A DNA stretch of 64,000 bases from Membranipora membranacea (taxonomy: Eukaryota; Bryozoa; Gymnolaemata; Cheilostomatida; Membraniporidae): positions 11,472,001 to 11,536,000 of the forward strand of contig OU612075.1 in assembly GCA_914767715.1 (NCBI GenBank), given 5' to 3'. The notes beneath the pieces are model-generated. The model made no database searches. It saw only the letters and a list, made by a program, of their open reading frames with translations, and was not told the DNA's origin. The translations under genes were made by a program, and so were the position numbers. Shown piece by piece: positions 37,101-48,159 of the stretch (position 1 is the first letter of the stretch; the number at the start of each line of letters is the position of its first letter).

Positions 37101-40100
37101 CAAAGAAAGGGTAAGTTAACTTATACCCAGAGTGCATTGTCAACCTAAGTTTTATCTGAGTATCTACTTTTCTTTGATCAAGTAGATCTAAGTGAGTACG
37201 CATGCTTTTCACTCTGAGTTAAGTGGTGCCACAGGAGTCCTATTTTGATGCAAAAATTTCTTGATTGGATGTTTATTCCAGCCAACTCCCCCCCCCCACT
37301 TTACCGCAAAAAGTATCTGCAAGTGTCAGTTACCTTAGAGGAGGAGTAAACATTAGCTACCGCTTAGTTTAGCTAGTTGAAAAGAGATGTGCCTTAATGT
37401 TAGCTATTATAAATTTTTTTATTTAGCTGATGTTTGGAATTCATGCAAAAGAGGCTGAGTAGACGTTAGCTAACTGCAAAATCCGCTATTTTAAGCCTGT
37501 GATAAATCGCTAACTTTTCCGGATGCAAACACTGCAGTAGTAGTAGTAGTACGAAAACGCTTCACTTTGGCCTCCAGCTTTCTCTCGCACTTTGTCATAA
37601 TTCTAAAAAAAGTAGCTAGTGGAAATCTCTTTGGTGACACAGATTTCAGATCGTTTCATCGCTCGCATCTAAACACTATCGGCAGATAGAAGTATCTCAA
37701 CTTACAACTGAACAACTTGTAGTCAAAAACAAGTAACATCATTTGTCAATGTGTCAATGTGTCATTGTCCGCAGATTGGAACAATTCCAGAAATTCCAGT
37801 ACACACCTGTTCATGCAGATTGTATTAGCTAACTCTACCTGGGTTTAGCTTTGTGTCAATTTATTCTTGATGGCAAAAATGTGACAGAGCCAGCCAAAGC
37901 GTTTGGTGTACAAAATGGATTATCGACAGTCTACTTTATAATTTATTCATTAATTGGAAGTGTCAAAAGCTGAAATTTCAGAACCTCTTGAACTATCACC
38001 AAACAATCAGAATACATATGTGTGCAATCTTATATTTAATAGGACTTGCTTTCTTTCAAAATTGTGTTAAATTCACAATGGCCTAATCAATATAGCAATT
38101 AATTGTTGTGCATGCATGTTTTAGTTCACAGACGAATAATAAGGGCGCACATTAGTTCGCTGAGCAAAAACCTCAACACCAAATGCCCAAACAATTCAAT
38201 GAGTGAAGAGTGACGTCTTGCAATTCCCGCTCACGATCTCGTACAATGATTTGGGTCATTCAGTCTGTAAACAAATTCTCAACAATGCTGTTAACCCTTT
38301 TCTAATCTAAAGCTTTTCTCTAGACATATAGACAGGCCCCCCCCCCCCCCACCCGCCCACCTCTGACAGTCTGCCCAGGCTATATGCTCATCCTTTCTTA
38401 TCATTGCCAAGCCCTGATCATACATAATTTCATAACAGTGCTACCATGACACGGGTCAAGTATACGATAATACTTAGCAAGTCAAGATGCCAATTGTGTC
38501 TTGAGTGGCATTAAACAAACTTTCACACATTGTATTAGATGAGTGAAGAGTTTACTTATGTTTAAAAGGTACACCCCTCTTTAAATTTCAACATTCTGCC
38601 AAATTACCGTCATTCACAATATCGGTATCCAGCCTTGTATGAAATTTGCGTTCAAGTGTGCATACAAGTGGTACAATCACTACTGTTACTCCGTCTCGAA
38701 AACTCAGCACTCAATAATCTCTTACACAATAGGTTGCCCGTCAATCATCGTCTGGGGCAGTTTGTCTTTGAAGAGCAGATTCATTTTTAGTGTCTGAAAT
38801 TGCATCAAATGGCAAGAGCGCTAAGCAGTTGTCTTTCCACATAAATTCAGAAGATAACTCCTAAAACCTTTGTTGCTCCACCTTATTAGTGCCCGCTATA
38901 TTATGTTAGTTTAAGTGCTCAAAATCTGCCAAGGGTTGCGAGTAGTTGCGCTCCAGTATAATTCCTATGGTATGTTGTTTATAACAGTGCGCCACCTTCA
39001 GTAACTTTGACAGAGTTCTTATGTCTGCTGAATTCTGAGTCTGTAGAATTCTACTATTTTGTACTTTCAGGAATCCAAATGATCCAGATGGACCAGCCTT
39101 TTGGCCTGAAGCCTCGTTACTCGGCAAGGAGTATTACGAGATAAGCGTTCCCAGTATGAGAAACCCAACCATCAAAAGTGGACCTCGAACAGAATACTGT
39201 GCATTCTGGGAGAGTTATATACCTAACTTAGTACATGGTACAGGTGAGTTGTTATCTTGACCTGAGGTTTTCTACTAGGACTTTTCTGACTTCTGATTGT
39301 ACATAATCAACAGTTAACTTCAGGCAGCTGCCAAAGGCAAAACCTGATATATCAGTTTAAAAAACATATTTTTATTCACCGTTTCGGTTCAAGTCTTGTT
39401 CATGTCACAAGCACGAACAATCAATTAATTTTAATCTCATCGTGGAAGATGCTTGATGCTTGTATCAAACTGAAAGGAAAACGGGAGATGAGCCAATGTG
39501 TTAGCTCTGATCGCCCTCTGGGTAGGACCACACAGCAAACCATATTAGAGCCAACACATTGCGTAGGGGGAAAACAACTATGAACTTAATGTTGTGTACA
39601 TGCCATAGAGCAAGATAAATCCAGCGTGGCACAAGTTAATTAACCTTCGGTTGGTTCATTTGCTACTTCTGGTTGCATTTGTTTTTGCGTGCGACACCCA
39701 CCTGCCAAAAGGTGTTGATTGAAAGTAAATGTATGCCCAGGTGGGCGTACAGGTGATAAAATAGAGCTAATAGGGTTTTTTAGAGCCACTCATTGAATAA
39801 AATCACCCGTTAGCATGTCCTTGAACTCCTATCATCTTGGATATTGTAAATGTTTTTGTTGATGTTGTGTGAATATTACAACATAGTCAGAGGTTTTAGT
39901 TAATGAAGTCACCTACTACCCAAGAATGTTATTTACGATGAATATTGTACTATTTATTTCTGCAAATGAGATAGCTTTTCTAAAGTCCACTGTAGTTTTT
40001 CATAGATTATCTAGGCTTTTAGATACAAGTAGGTTCCAAGTGTGCATTTCCAAAGAGGTTTCATTGGTAAAATCACGTTTAATGCACTGTGGAACACAAT

Positions 40101-42589
40101 GTATGGGGAATTGAGAACAAAATATTTAGCTATGCTGCGGAAAGGGTGGGGCGGGGATGTAGTAAAAATGGGTGAAACAAATGTGTGTCTATTATCTATC
40201 TATAATCTTTCCTTATAAACTCAAAAATTTCCTGTTATTTTACAGCAGTTTTTATAACATAGCAAAGCTTTGAAAAAACTGGAATTTAAGTCATGTTTGT
40301 CCAACCCGCAAAAAATCTAAATCTTCAACTACCTACCGATTGAACAATGCCGCGAAGCAAAACACTTTGATATATTTCTAACTCAAAGCTTGGCAATTCC
40401 CAACAAGGTTTTGGCTAGACCCCTTCGGGAGGTTGGACACTCATACCTTCCAGTTCATTTTTATTGTAATTGCACACTTTACACTAAAAGCCTGCTGCAA
40501 TAGACTTACTAAGACTGCAGCTTCGGAGTTCCCGCTGGAATTCTCGCTGTTATGAAGCACTGAGTGAAGACAACTCCTTCTATTCTGGCATCTCAATATG
40601 TCACATACTATTACGTTTCTCTCTCTCTAATAAGAATGAGGTGTACATTACAACTCTACACACTAAGATTATGATTTTCTCGCTCAAAAGGTATAGTGTT
40701 TATGATTTTACTAGTGGAATTTGTTTATCCAGTGAGTTGGCTATGATTGGCTGCTCGGTGGGAAAGACAGCCAATGCCAACTGAGGTCTAGTGAAAGTGA
40801 AATTGAATTACTTTCTCATGAAAGTGAAATTGAATTACTTTCTCATTCACTAATTAATATTAGTTGGTATTTCCAGGAAAGTTTCATCTGACCTGGCATT
40901 GGCTTCCTTTCTTCCATCAGCCATTCAGAGCCAACATATTGGCTAGATTTTTTACATTTTAGTGATGTGTTTTCAATCTTTGTTAGGCCCCCCCCCCCCC
41001 CAATTTCCTCTCATTTTCTCTTATACTCATATCTCACTAACTCTAACCAGAAAATGCCATTCCAATTTAATTCGGATTCATCTGCACTCTTATCAACTAG
41101 CTATGTGGTGAAAAGATTTAGGGAAACAATGGATAGTTTTGTGAAGAAAGTCATTGATTGGGATCTTTAAAAGAGAGTCTTCATACCCCACGTCAGCTCA
41201 ACTTAAAATGAAGCGTAAAATTCTGCGGGTAAAAGGCTACTTTATTTTGAAAACTTTGACAATGTTTTGAGTCTTCGGATTTGGCAACAAGTTCATTTGT
41301 AATTTTGAGCTGGTTGTTCGTTTTCATGATGTAGTTCTGTTACGACCTAGGTTTCATTACTCTTTGAAAGCTTGCGTCTTAAAACATAGAACTTTCAAAG
41401 AGCAGCTGCCTAATATAAATATTCACGTCACTAGTTCGTTCAATTCTGTGTGGCCTTGTGTGTTTTCCTAAAAAACAGAAAATAAGAAACTTTCAACTGA
41501 CATCATTGTTAGCTAAAAGTTGTGTTCAGGTCACGCACAGAGTGAGTTTTTTTCAGAAATATTTTCTTTACTAATAAATAACACACTGATCACTGTAATA
41601 ATAACACTAATCATTGACCCAGTGGAATGCCTTTAAACTGAATCGTTTTAGACAATGGTTTATGATAACATAGGGTTATATATGTTTGCACACCCATTTT
41701 TGGTTGTTAAATAACCCTAAATACCATAAGGCCAAAATCTAGAGCTGCCTTGTAAGCTTACAACACTGGTGCTGTTATTTTGTCAACTCTGTTTGAGCAA
41801 AAGGGATGAAGGGAGGCTCCATTGTGTCCAAGCTTTTATTCAGGCAATTACTTTACTCCCCTAGCAAAGCACTCTTCCTCAGAAACTGAACTGAATTACC
41901 CGATTTTGGGTTACAGCTCCAAAAAAGGAGCAATATTTGTTTTGATATAATATTGTATTTTGTTTCTATTTGTGACCCTGTCTGTCTTTCCCTATTACTT
42001 TAGAATCGATGCATTTCTATTTGTTGTCATTTAATTAAATTGTTAATTGAACACTCTCCCAAACTTCCAGATTCCACAACCACAATTTTGTAGTAGAATG
42101 GAGTTGAATCCCACTTGTAAACTAGAAGACAACTCTCAGAACCATATTTCATTTGATTTTAATCTAGTTATATATATATGGCAGCTATGCCTCCATTCAT
42201 CTTTTACCATCTCCGACACTAGTTTATGACACTAACTGGCTTATTGTAGTTTTAGTGATCAAGCTCTTCCTGTTTGTTGATAGTCAATAACATTTTTATT
42301 GGGATTTGGTTGAGAATGGAATGTCACTAACACCATCCTTGGTAAAGCTCAAACTTTGATTACTTCTTCAAGAAACTAACTGATCGATTGCTGTCTGGTA
42401 TTCTAATATCTAATCTTCTGAATTTTAGCTGACATACAGAATGTGGAGAAAGACTGGAAAGATAAGTTTGCCCAGTGGAGTGATTACATAGTTAACTGGA
42501 AGCATGAGTACAACAGGTATATAAAGACACAGTACATGGAGCCAGGATGTCAAAATGGGAGAGGAAAGCGCGACGTCGGTGAACTATGA
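34193..42589 (+). CDS. Cholinesterase (acetylcholinesterase-like), secreted, T-type tail
   Basis: An alpha/beta-hydrolase that should cleave choline esters outside the cell. Exons 34193-34349, 35330-35482, 35862-37110, 39071-39243 and 42429-42589 join in phase (1, 1, 2, 1) to 630 residues. A signal peptide covers about residues 1-27. The catalytic triad is S228 (GESAG), E354 (NEGSW) and H480 (MHGDE). The oxyanion hole is YGGGFYSG. The choline-binding Trp (human AChE W86) is W111 in SNMWNP. Cysteines matching the three AChE intrachain disulfides are present. Peripheral-site counterparts of human Y124, D74, W286 and Y341 are kept; Y72 is not. In the acyl pocket (PIQFSW), the F295 position is Ile and F297 is kept; Y337 is Trp and Y449 is Asp. 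The last exon encodes a tail with Trp every seven residues (DWKDKFAQW, YIVNW), then Cys, as in the AChE-T tetramerisation peptide. Neuroligin-type inactive relatives are excluded by the triad. Substrate preference (acetyl versus larger esters) is open. Confidence 0.93.
34493..34594. repeat. Perfect 32-bp inverted repeat in cholinesterase intron 1
   Basis: Arms 34493-34524 and 34563-34594 are exact reverse complements (starting CATAGGACTGCCGCATTTCC), with a G/C-rich 38-base loop. Flanks share TGTTTTA in near-matching position, suggesting a decayed target duplication. Exact arms imply recent insertion or conversion. Confidence 0.85.
35524..35580. repeat. Hairpin in cholinesterase intron 2
   Basis: Arms 35524-35547 and 35558-35580 pair from TCACGCGGCT to AGCCGCGTGA with one or two mismatches. 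A diverged relative (GTCACGCCTTGGCTACTTTT) is at 46835-46880, so it belongs to a small repeat family. Confidence 0.75.
35728..35760. repeat. Single arm of the fold-back family seen at 12775-12883
   Basis: This 33-base block (CTAGATCAAGT through TTGCCTGCATTCC) matches the left arm at 12776-12808 with a few differences. No partner arm is present here. Confidence 0.55.
39492..39567. repeat. Small fold-back in cholinesterase intron 4
   Basis: GAGCCAATGTGTTAGCTCTGAT (39492 on) pairs with the reverse complement of the block ending GAGCCAACACATTGCG (39567), with about 35 bases between. A minor non-autonomous element is the likely origin. Confidence 0.55.
40736..40935. mobile_element. Fold-back element with a central 27-bp tandem repeat
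   Basis: Arms of about 45 bases (40736-40783 and 40890-40935) contain GTTGGCTATGATTGGCTG and its inverted relative CAGCCATTCAGAGCCAAC. The middle holds two exact copies of a 27-mer (40793-40819 and 40820-40846) that is itself partly palindromic (GAAAGT to ACTTTC). It lies in cholinesterase intron 4. The layout resembles the MITE at 45991-46262. Confidence 0.65.
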
Positions 42590-45418
42590 CCTCCTAGTCG
42601 CACACAATTTTACATCTGACATATCACTCAGGGGTGAAGGGGGACTTTGTACTTAAAGTATCCTCATTTTCAACATTCTTTTTATTGTACATTCAAATAT
42701 TTTCTCTTTTATGATAGATATGTTATGATATGATAGACTCTGTAGTTCATTTTTGCAGCACCGTTTTCACTAGTAAGGATATTCTCTTACACTGTGATCG
42801 TTTTGAACAAAATTTGCGCGACACTTTTAGTGAAATTTTTTTTTTTTTTTCGCTTTTTGGTTCATAAGAATCAAAATTCATCAAACTTACAGTTTTGATG
42901 TTTAAATTATCTAAAGCCGGTGTCCTCAAAGCCAAATTCATCTTTTGTTTTCAACAACCATGTTATTTCATGCATTTCCACACCTTTAAAAATAAGTTAA
43001 GAGTTTTGCCATACACTATGTACATTGAGTAGGAACAGGACTGATTTTTGTCTTACCATTTTATTTTTTACATATCATTGCGTTATTTTGAATTTCCTGA
43101 GCGGTTTTGAAACATTTCACAGTTTTTTGTTTGAGGCGTACACATCAATTTCTGGACATTAGGTTTTTAAGATTATTATTATTTTAAGTTTCGTCAAAGC
43201 ATCGCCACTTAAATAGATTCCTCACTCCTCACCAATGGACTGAGGGTTTTTCCCTGTGATCACTTATAGCCTTGCGTCATATATCACTACGTCTTGGCAG
43301 TAGAGAGGAGACAATTTCGAATGGTGTTTTATGATCACATCGCATCCTTTCGTCTGCGTAATATTTTAATATCCAAGAGAGAGACTATGGAACAGATTCT
43401 GTGAACATAACTGACCTGTTTTAAAGTTTGAGACTATTGTTGTGCAAGCACAGATCTGTTTGAAGATAAAGCTGATTGCAAATAGATGTATGCTCTCTAT
43501 AGATTTAATAATACCCTCATATTTTAATGATTGTTGATTATTCCACAAGATGAACATTTTTACAATGACCTTTTAGCACAATTTCATGTTTCACAGATTT
43601 ATTAGCAGTTTGAAATTTGATTATGGATTAGCTCATGAATACTATATGGTAGAATGATATGATATATTTTGTGAATAAACCTGTATTGCAAAAACTTGGA
43701 GCCGTGCTTTAAAAGAACACTTCATCGTCTGCGCAAAAGTCTACAGCACCTCGCTCAACTCAGAGCATATGTTGCTTTTTTTCGATGTGTAGGACAACAA
43801 CAAAATCAATCAATTATTGTTCACTAAGTGAAATCTAGTTGTATATCTTAGATTTACGAAGCTCGGGATAACCAGAACAGGACAGCTATTTGTACTAATT
43901 AATTTGTGATACTCAATTCTCTACATGTTTCGCATAAAATTCAATTCATAAACTCAATTTATGTTTTAGACACTTCATCACATTTGAATTTAAATTGTAG
44001 ATGATTTAACGGAAGAGCTGGCAGTCTGCGTTACTTCTGGGCAACAACCGATTCCAACGCTATCATTGACAGTTGCAACTCTATTCCTTCTCATACGACT
44101 CTTCTACTGAATGACTCAAGTCACAATGCATTGATCTTAGTTATTTACAGCTTAAAACGGTCGAAATAATACTGAAGTTGCCTCCTCTGTCAATAAAGAG
44201 GACAACACTCATCCTTTAATAAGACTGAATGACTTATGAAGTTTGAATGATTTATGCTAATAACAGTTGATGATTAACATGAGTTATTACGATTTTAAAA
44301 CAGACAAAATGCTACTGAAGTTGCCTCCTACGCCAATAAAGAGGACGACTCCAATCAATCTAAGTTACATATTATGGACAGAAAATTGAATTTGGGCACA
44401 GTTAAATTTTATCAAAGAATACCTGGCACAACTCGCTGAACAGGACATATAATAATTATTTGAAAAAAAACTAATCGGCCAATGTAAAACCTCTTTGGAC
44501 AAAAAGTTGACCTTCAAATGTTAATCTTGAACCCCCCATGATGACCTCAGAATGACAGGGAAACAATATATGCAAAAGAGGGTTTTCAGCTCAAATCCTT
44601 ATCCAATGCAGTTCTAAAAGTTGTTCTATATATTAGAATTTATTTTATATAACTATAAATACTATTTTGATTATTATAATTTCTCACACACTGCAATCTT
44701 TGTTCTTGTGGCACGACAACGTCTAACCACGCTGTTTTTTCACAATCATTTATGATAGAAATGCTATTTGGTATCAGTAGCGCTAATTATCTGATTTCCT
44801 GTTTCAAGAAGGTTAAATCTCATTCTGTAGCTGGCGTTATATTAGCATCCACAAATTAATTTTTCTATTTCCCTTCTGACTTTTTTGACAGGACTTCTAG
44901 ATTAGCTGGTAGATCATAAATAACTGCATGACATCCTTATATTTATATACATATTTATATATACTTTAGGCACAGCTTTTATTCTTAGAGTTTAGTCCAC
45001 AAGTGTCATTTTTCAAGTAGGCTAAATATTCTTTGTGTGATTATGTGATATTTTTCACTGCAGAATTTATCGTTCTGAAAATCAAAATTTTTTATTGATT
45101 CTGCATTTCTTAATTGAGCGCTCCATCACTCCCTTGACAAGGTGGGACAAGTCAGTTTGTCAGGACAAAGCTAGGAAAACATCATCACGTGACAAATCAT
45201 CTCTCTATATACTGAGAACATCTGAGTGGCACATCTTTTGTTTTCATTTATCAATCATTCATTATCAATTTGAGGTGTTTTTTTTGCACACAACAATAAC
45301 AATACCACCACAATGAAAAAAAATAAAGTTGACTGCTTGTATCATGTTATAATATAATTATATCATAATAGTTGTTATTATATTATATTGTTACAATGTT
45401 GGTCTTCCTCATTTACAG
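42590..45418. other. 3' UTR and intergenic
   Basis: A polyadenylation signal AATAAA at 43674-43679 would give the cholinesterase a 3' UTR of about 1.1 kb. A direct repeat of about 40 bases (CTGAAGTTGCCTCCT and following) occurs at 44169-44210 and 44313-44351. I see no coding exon here. Confidence 0.4.
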
Positions 45419-45866
45419 GCGGCTGCATATCACTTTGCGCGTATGCACTTTGAACCTGTACACAAATCAATTTGTAGCAGCGACTGAACTAATTCAAATG
45501 TGCTTGGGTTCCCAAACTGAAAATACGACTTACCCATAGTTGAAAATCACAGGACTTCTTTGTGGCACTGTTCCTGTGGTCTACCTAGATCCGTATCAAG
45601 TCAATATGAAAGCAGCATCCAGACTATGGCCAGCTGTTCAAATGCAACTGAGTAACTGGAGGTTTCATGGTGCTTCCAGGCCTACTACATCAGAAAAAAA
45701 ACAATCTGTAAACCCACATAAAAATATGCTGAAAGTAGATTTTGAAATTGCATGTGGGAGTAGGGGCTCATTCCAAGCCACGCTTGATGCTCCTATATGT
45801 GATGGTTGTCCACTCACTGCTGAATACTGTTTATTGTTGGTTTCAGAGTATAGCAGCGCTGGTTAG
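45419..45866 (+). pseudogene. Long open frame broken by one in-frame TAG, unknown
   Basis: After an acceptor-like TTTACAG (ending 45418), a frame runs 39 codons (contains LRVCTLNLYTNQFVAATELI) to a TAG at 45537-45539, then continues open in the same frame for 108 more codons to TAG at 45864-45866 (contains VVYLDPYQVNMKAASRLWP). Composition looks coding on both sides of the internal stop. It could be a pseudogene, a stop that is read through, or two exons of something larger. I recognise no family. A donor-like AGAG then GTGAGC follows at 45871. Confidence 0.3.
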
Positions 45867-45990
45867 AGAGGTGAGCATAGAGTTTTTATAGAGTATATAA
45901 TAACTCTATGGAGGCGAGTTACAATAATTCATTTCGACTTCAGTGCAAAACTGCAGCAATTAAAACTATGTTGTTAAATGGACATTCCTA

Positions 45991-46262
45991 CCGTGGCCCA
46001 GAAAGCCGGATAAAATTAAACTTATCTGCTGTGAATTTAATTTAAAAAAGCCTGAATTGAATTAAACATTTCAGTGAATTTAATCAAAGTTTGATGCAGA
46101 ACAGAAAAGTTTGATGCAGAACAGAAAAGTTTGATGCAGAACAGAAAAGTTTGATGCAGAGAAGTTTGATTAAATTCAATGAAATGTTTAACTCGATTCA
46201 GGCCTTTTTAAATTTAATTCACAGCAGATAAGTTTAGTTTTATGCGGCTTTCTGGGCCACAG
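45991..46262. mobile_element. Mariner-type MITE with internal 20-bp minisatellite
   Basis: Terminal inverted repeats of about 100 bases start C(C/T)GTGGCCCAGAAAGCCG. TA dinucleotides flank both ends (45989-45990 and 46263-46264), the usual Tc1/mariner target duplication. The centre holds four copies (last partial) of the 20-mer AGTTTGATGCAGAACAGAAA from 46089. No transposase is encoded. Confidence 0.8.
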
Positions 46263-46264
46263 TA

Positions 46265-48159
46265 CATTTCATACACATGGTATGTGGTAATCACATCAAA
46301 ATATAAGAAAATAACATCAAAGTACATTTATTGCAAATGCATATAATATAGAGGTTGTCTCACCTGATCAGTGGTCCAGTGTTTAAAAAAATGTGTATAC
46401 AATATTTGTGAATGTTCTGTCATCTTGTTGAACATATTCCAGTCCTAGCCAAATCCAAACTGACACGCAATGCACAAAGAACAAAAAAAGATCACACATT
46501 CTGCAAACAACAAATCACCCACACCAAGCGCAAGAGACCAATCGTGTCAAAGCTACGATAGATAGCCGCCACATAGCCGAGATGCAATGCATCAAGCTGA
46601 CTGCATGGCCTCACCTCTAGGATGCATTCTAGCTTGCTAGGATGTATCACACTCTCAGTATGAGGACTCCGGGCAACTTGCGCCCCTCTTTAGGGGCAGC
46701 CCACCCTCTGTTTTGTCATAAACAGGGCATGGTCGCAGCTATATGCACTGTGACATCATATGATAATAAAAAAATGCAGTATTACAAGGGCCACTCTGAC
46801 AACTAGGACTCCAAGATGTATGGTCATAGCCTTGTCACGCCTTGGCTACTTTTTGGTTTGGGGCAAAACAAAAAACAAAGACTAGTGTGGTCGAGTTTTC
46901 AGTACACACCCATGCAAGCTATCAAAGAGTATATCTATCTTGTGTCAACCTTTGACTATATGGGGCAGCAGAGGTCTTAATTATACAGACAAAGGGCTCA
47001 TCAGAAAATGGATAAATATTCCTGAACGGTTCCTGCTCGCAAGGAACCTACGCAAAAGGACATGATGGCTTTTGTTATACTGCTTCCCACCAATTAAACT
47101 TTTTAATGTATCATTGACAGCTTTGTAGCGTGATATTATAACTAGGTTTTTTGTGTAGCTGTAGAAACTGAATGGGATGGCTCCTTAGTTAGAAGCTCAA
47201 ACTCATAGTGAACGGAATACTGTCCTTGGTTGCAATGTCCCTGAAAGAGCAAATTAGAGAACAGCAAACAAGCTAGGATCTTGAAGAGGAAAATATATTT
47301 ATTATGAAGACACTAGGATTAATTAATTGCATTTATTAATAACAACTTCCTAGAACTTCCAGCATTCTAGATTAAAAAAAATGGTTGTTATTTATATGGA
47401 AATTTTGGATTCAGCAGATGTAAACACAACTAAGAATCAAAAAAATATATATGATGGTAATTTCTTATTTCTGTCATTAAACGAAATGTATTTTTGAGAA
47501 TAAATAATATGATAATAATCACTATCATACTTATTTTTTGGTAAATAGCAGCAATATATATATATGCATTTGTAATGTAAATGTTCGCCTTCAACCAGAT
47601 ATAAAATACAACTGGCGAATCTACAAGCGTATTCTAATCAAGCTTAGCAAGAAAAAAATTGTACGGATACCCTCATATTCATTACATAAACAATTATATT
47701 ATATGAGGTTGTAGACAAAAAAGGTTTAGTATTTTATATTGAGCAAAGGCGTCCACAAAAAGAAGATAAAAAACCATAAAATTAGGCATTTCTCTTGGCA
47801 TGCTTCTATTGTAAACCTCGATAAAAAAAAAGATAGTACATAGCAGGAATAAATAGACTTTGCATAATGCATAACGCAAAAAATCATAATACATAATGCA
47901 TTTTTGCATTATATTGAAAAAAATGGCATATATAAGACTCCCAGTGTGTTGATAGACACCTTACCATGAAAATGGTGATACACAATAGACATGATTATGC
48001 CTGAAGTATATATTATTTGACATGAAAAACTTTAATTCAAAGATCAATTTGCAATGTCTCATTAAGTGACCCGATTATCCGGCAGGCTGAGCTGGGAATT
48101 CCAAAAAATTGTATCATGGGAATTCAGCTGATATGTATTACTTGTTGGCCCGTTAGGAG
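46265..48159. other. Intergenic / GAB 3' UTR
   Basis: This contains the 3' end region of the GAB gene (transcribed leftward), a small GC stem-loop (GCCCCTCTTTAGGGGC, 46681-46696) and a diverged relative of the 35524 hairpin (46835-46880). I see no coding exon. Confidence 0.4.

Noticed and set aside
34193-42589. Neuroligin, gliotactin or other inactive cholinesterase-like adhesion protein
   Set aside because: Ser, Glu and His of the triad are all present and there is no membrane segment at the C terminus.
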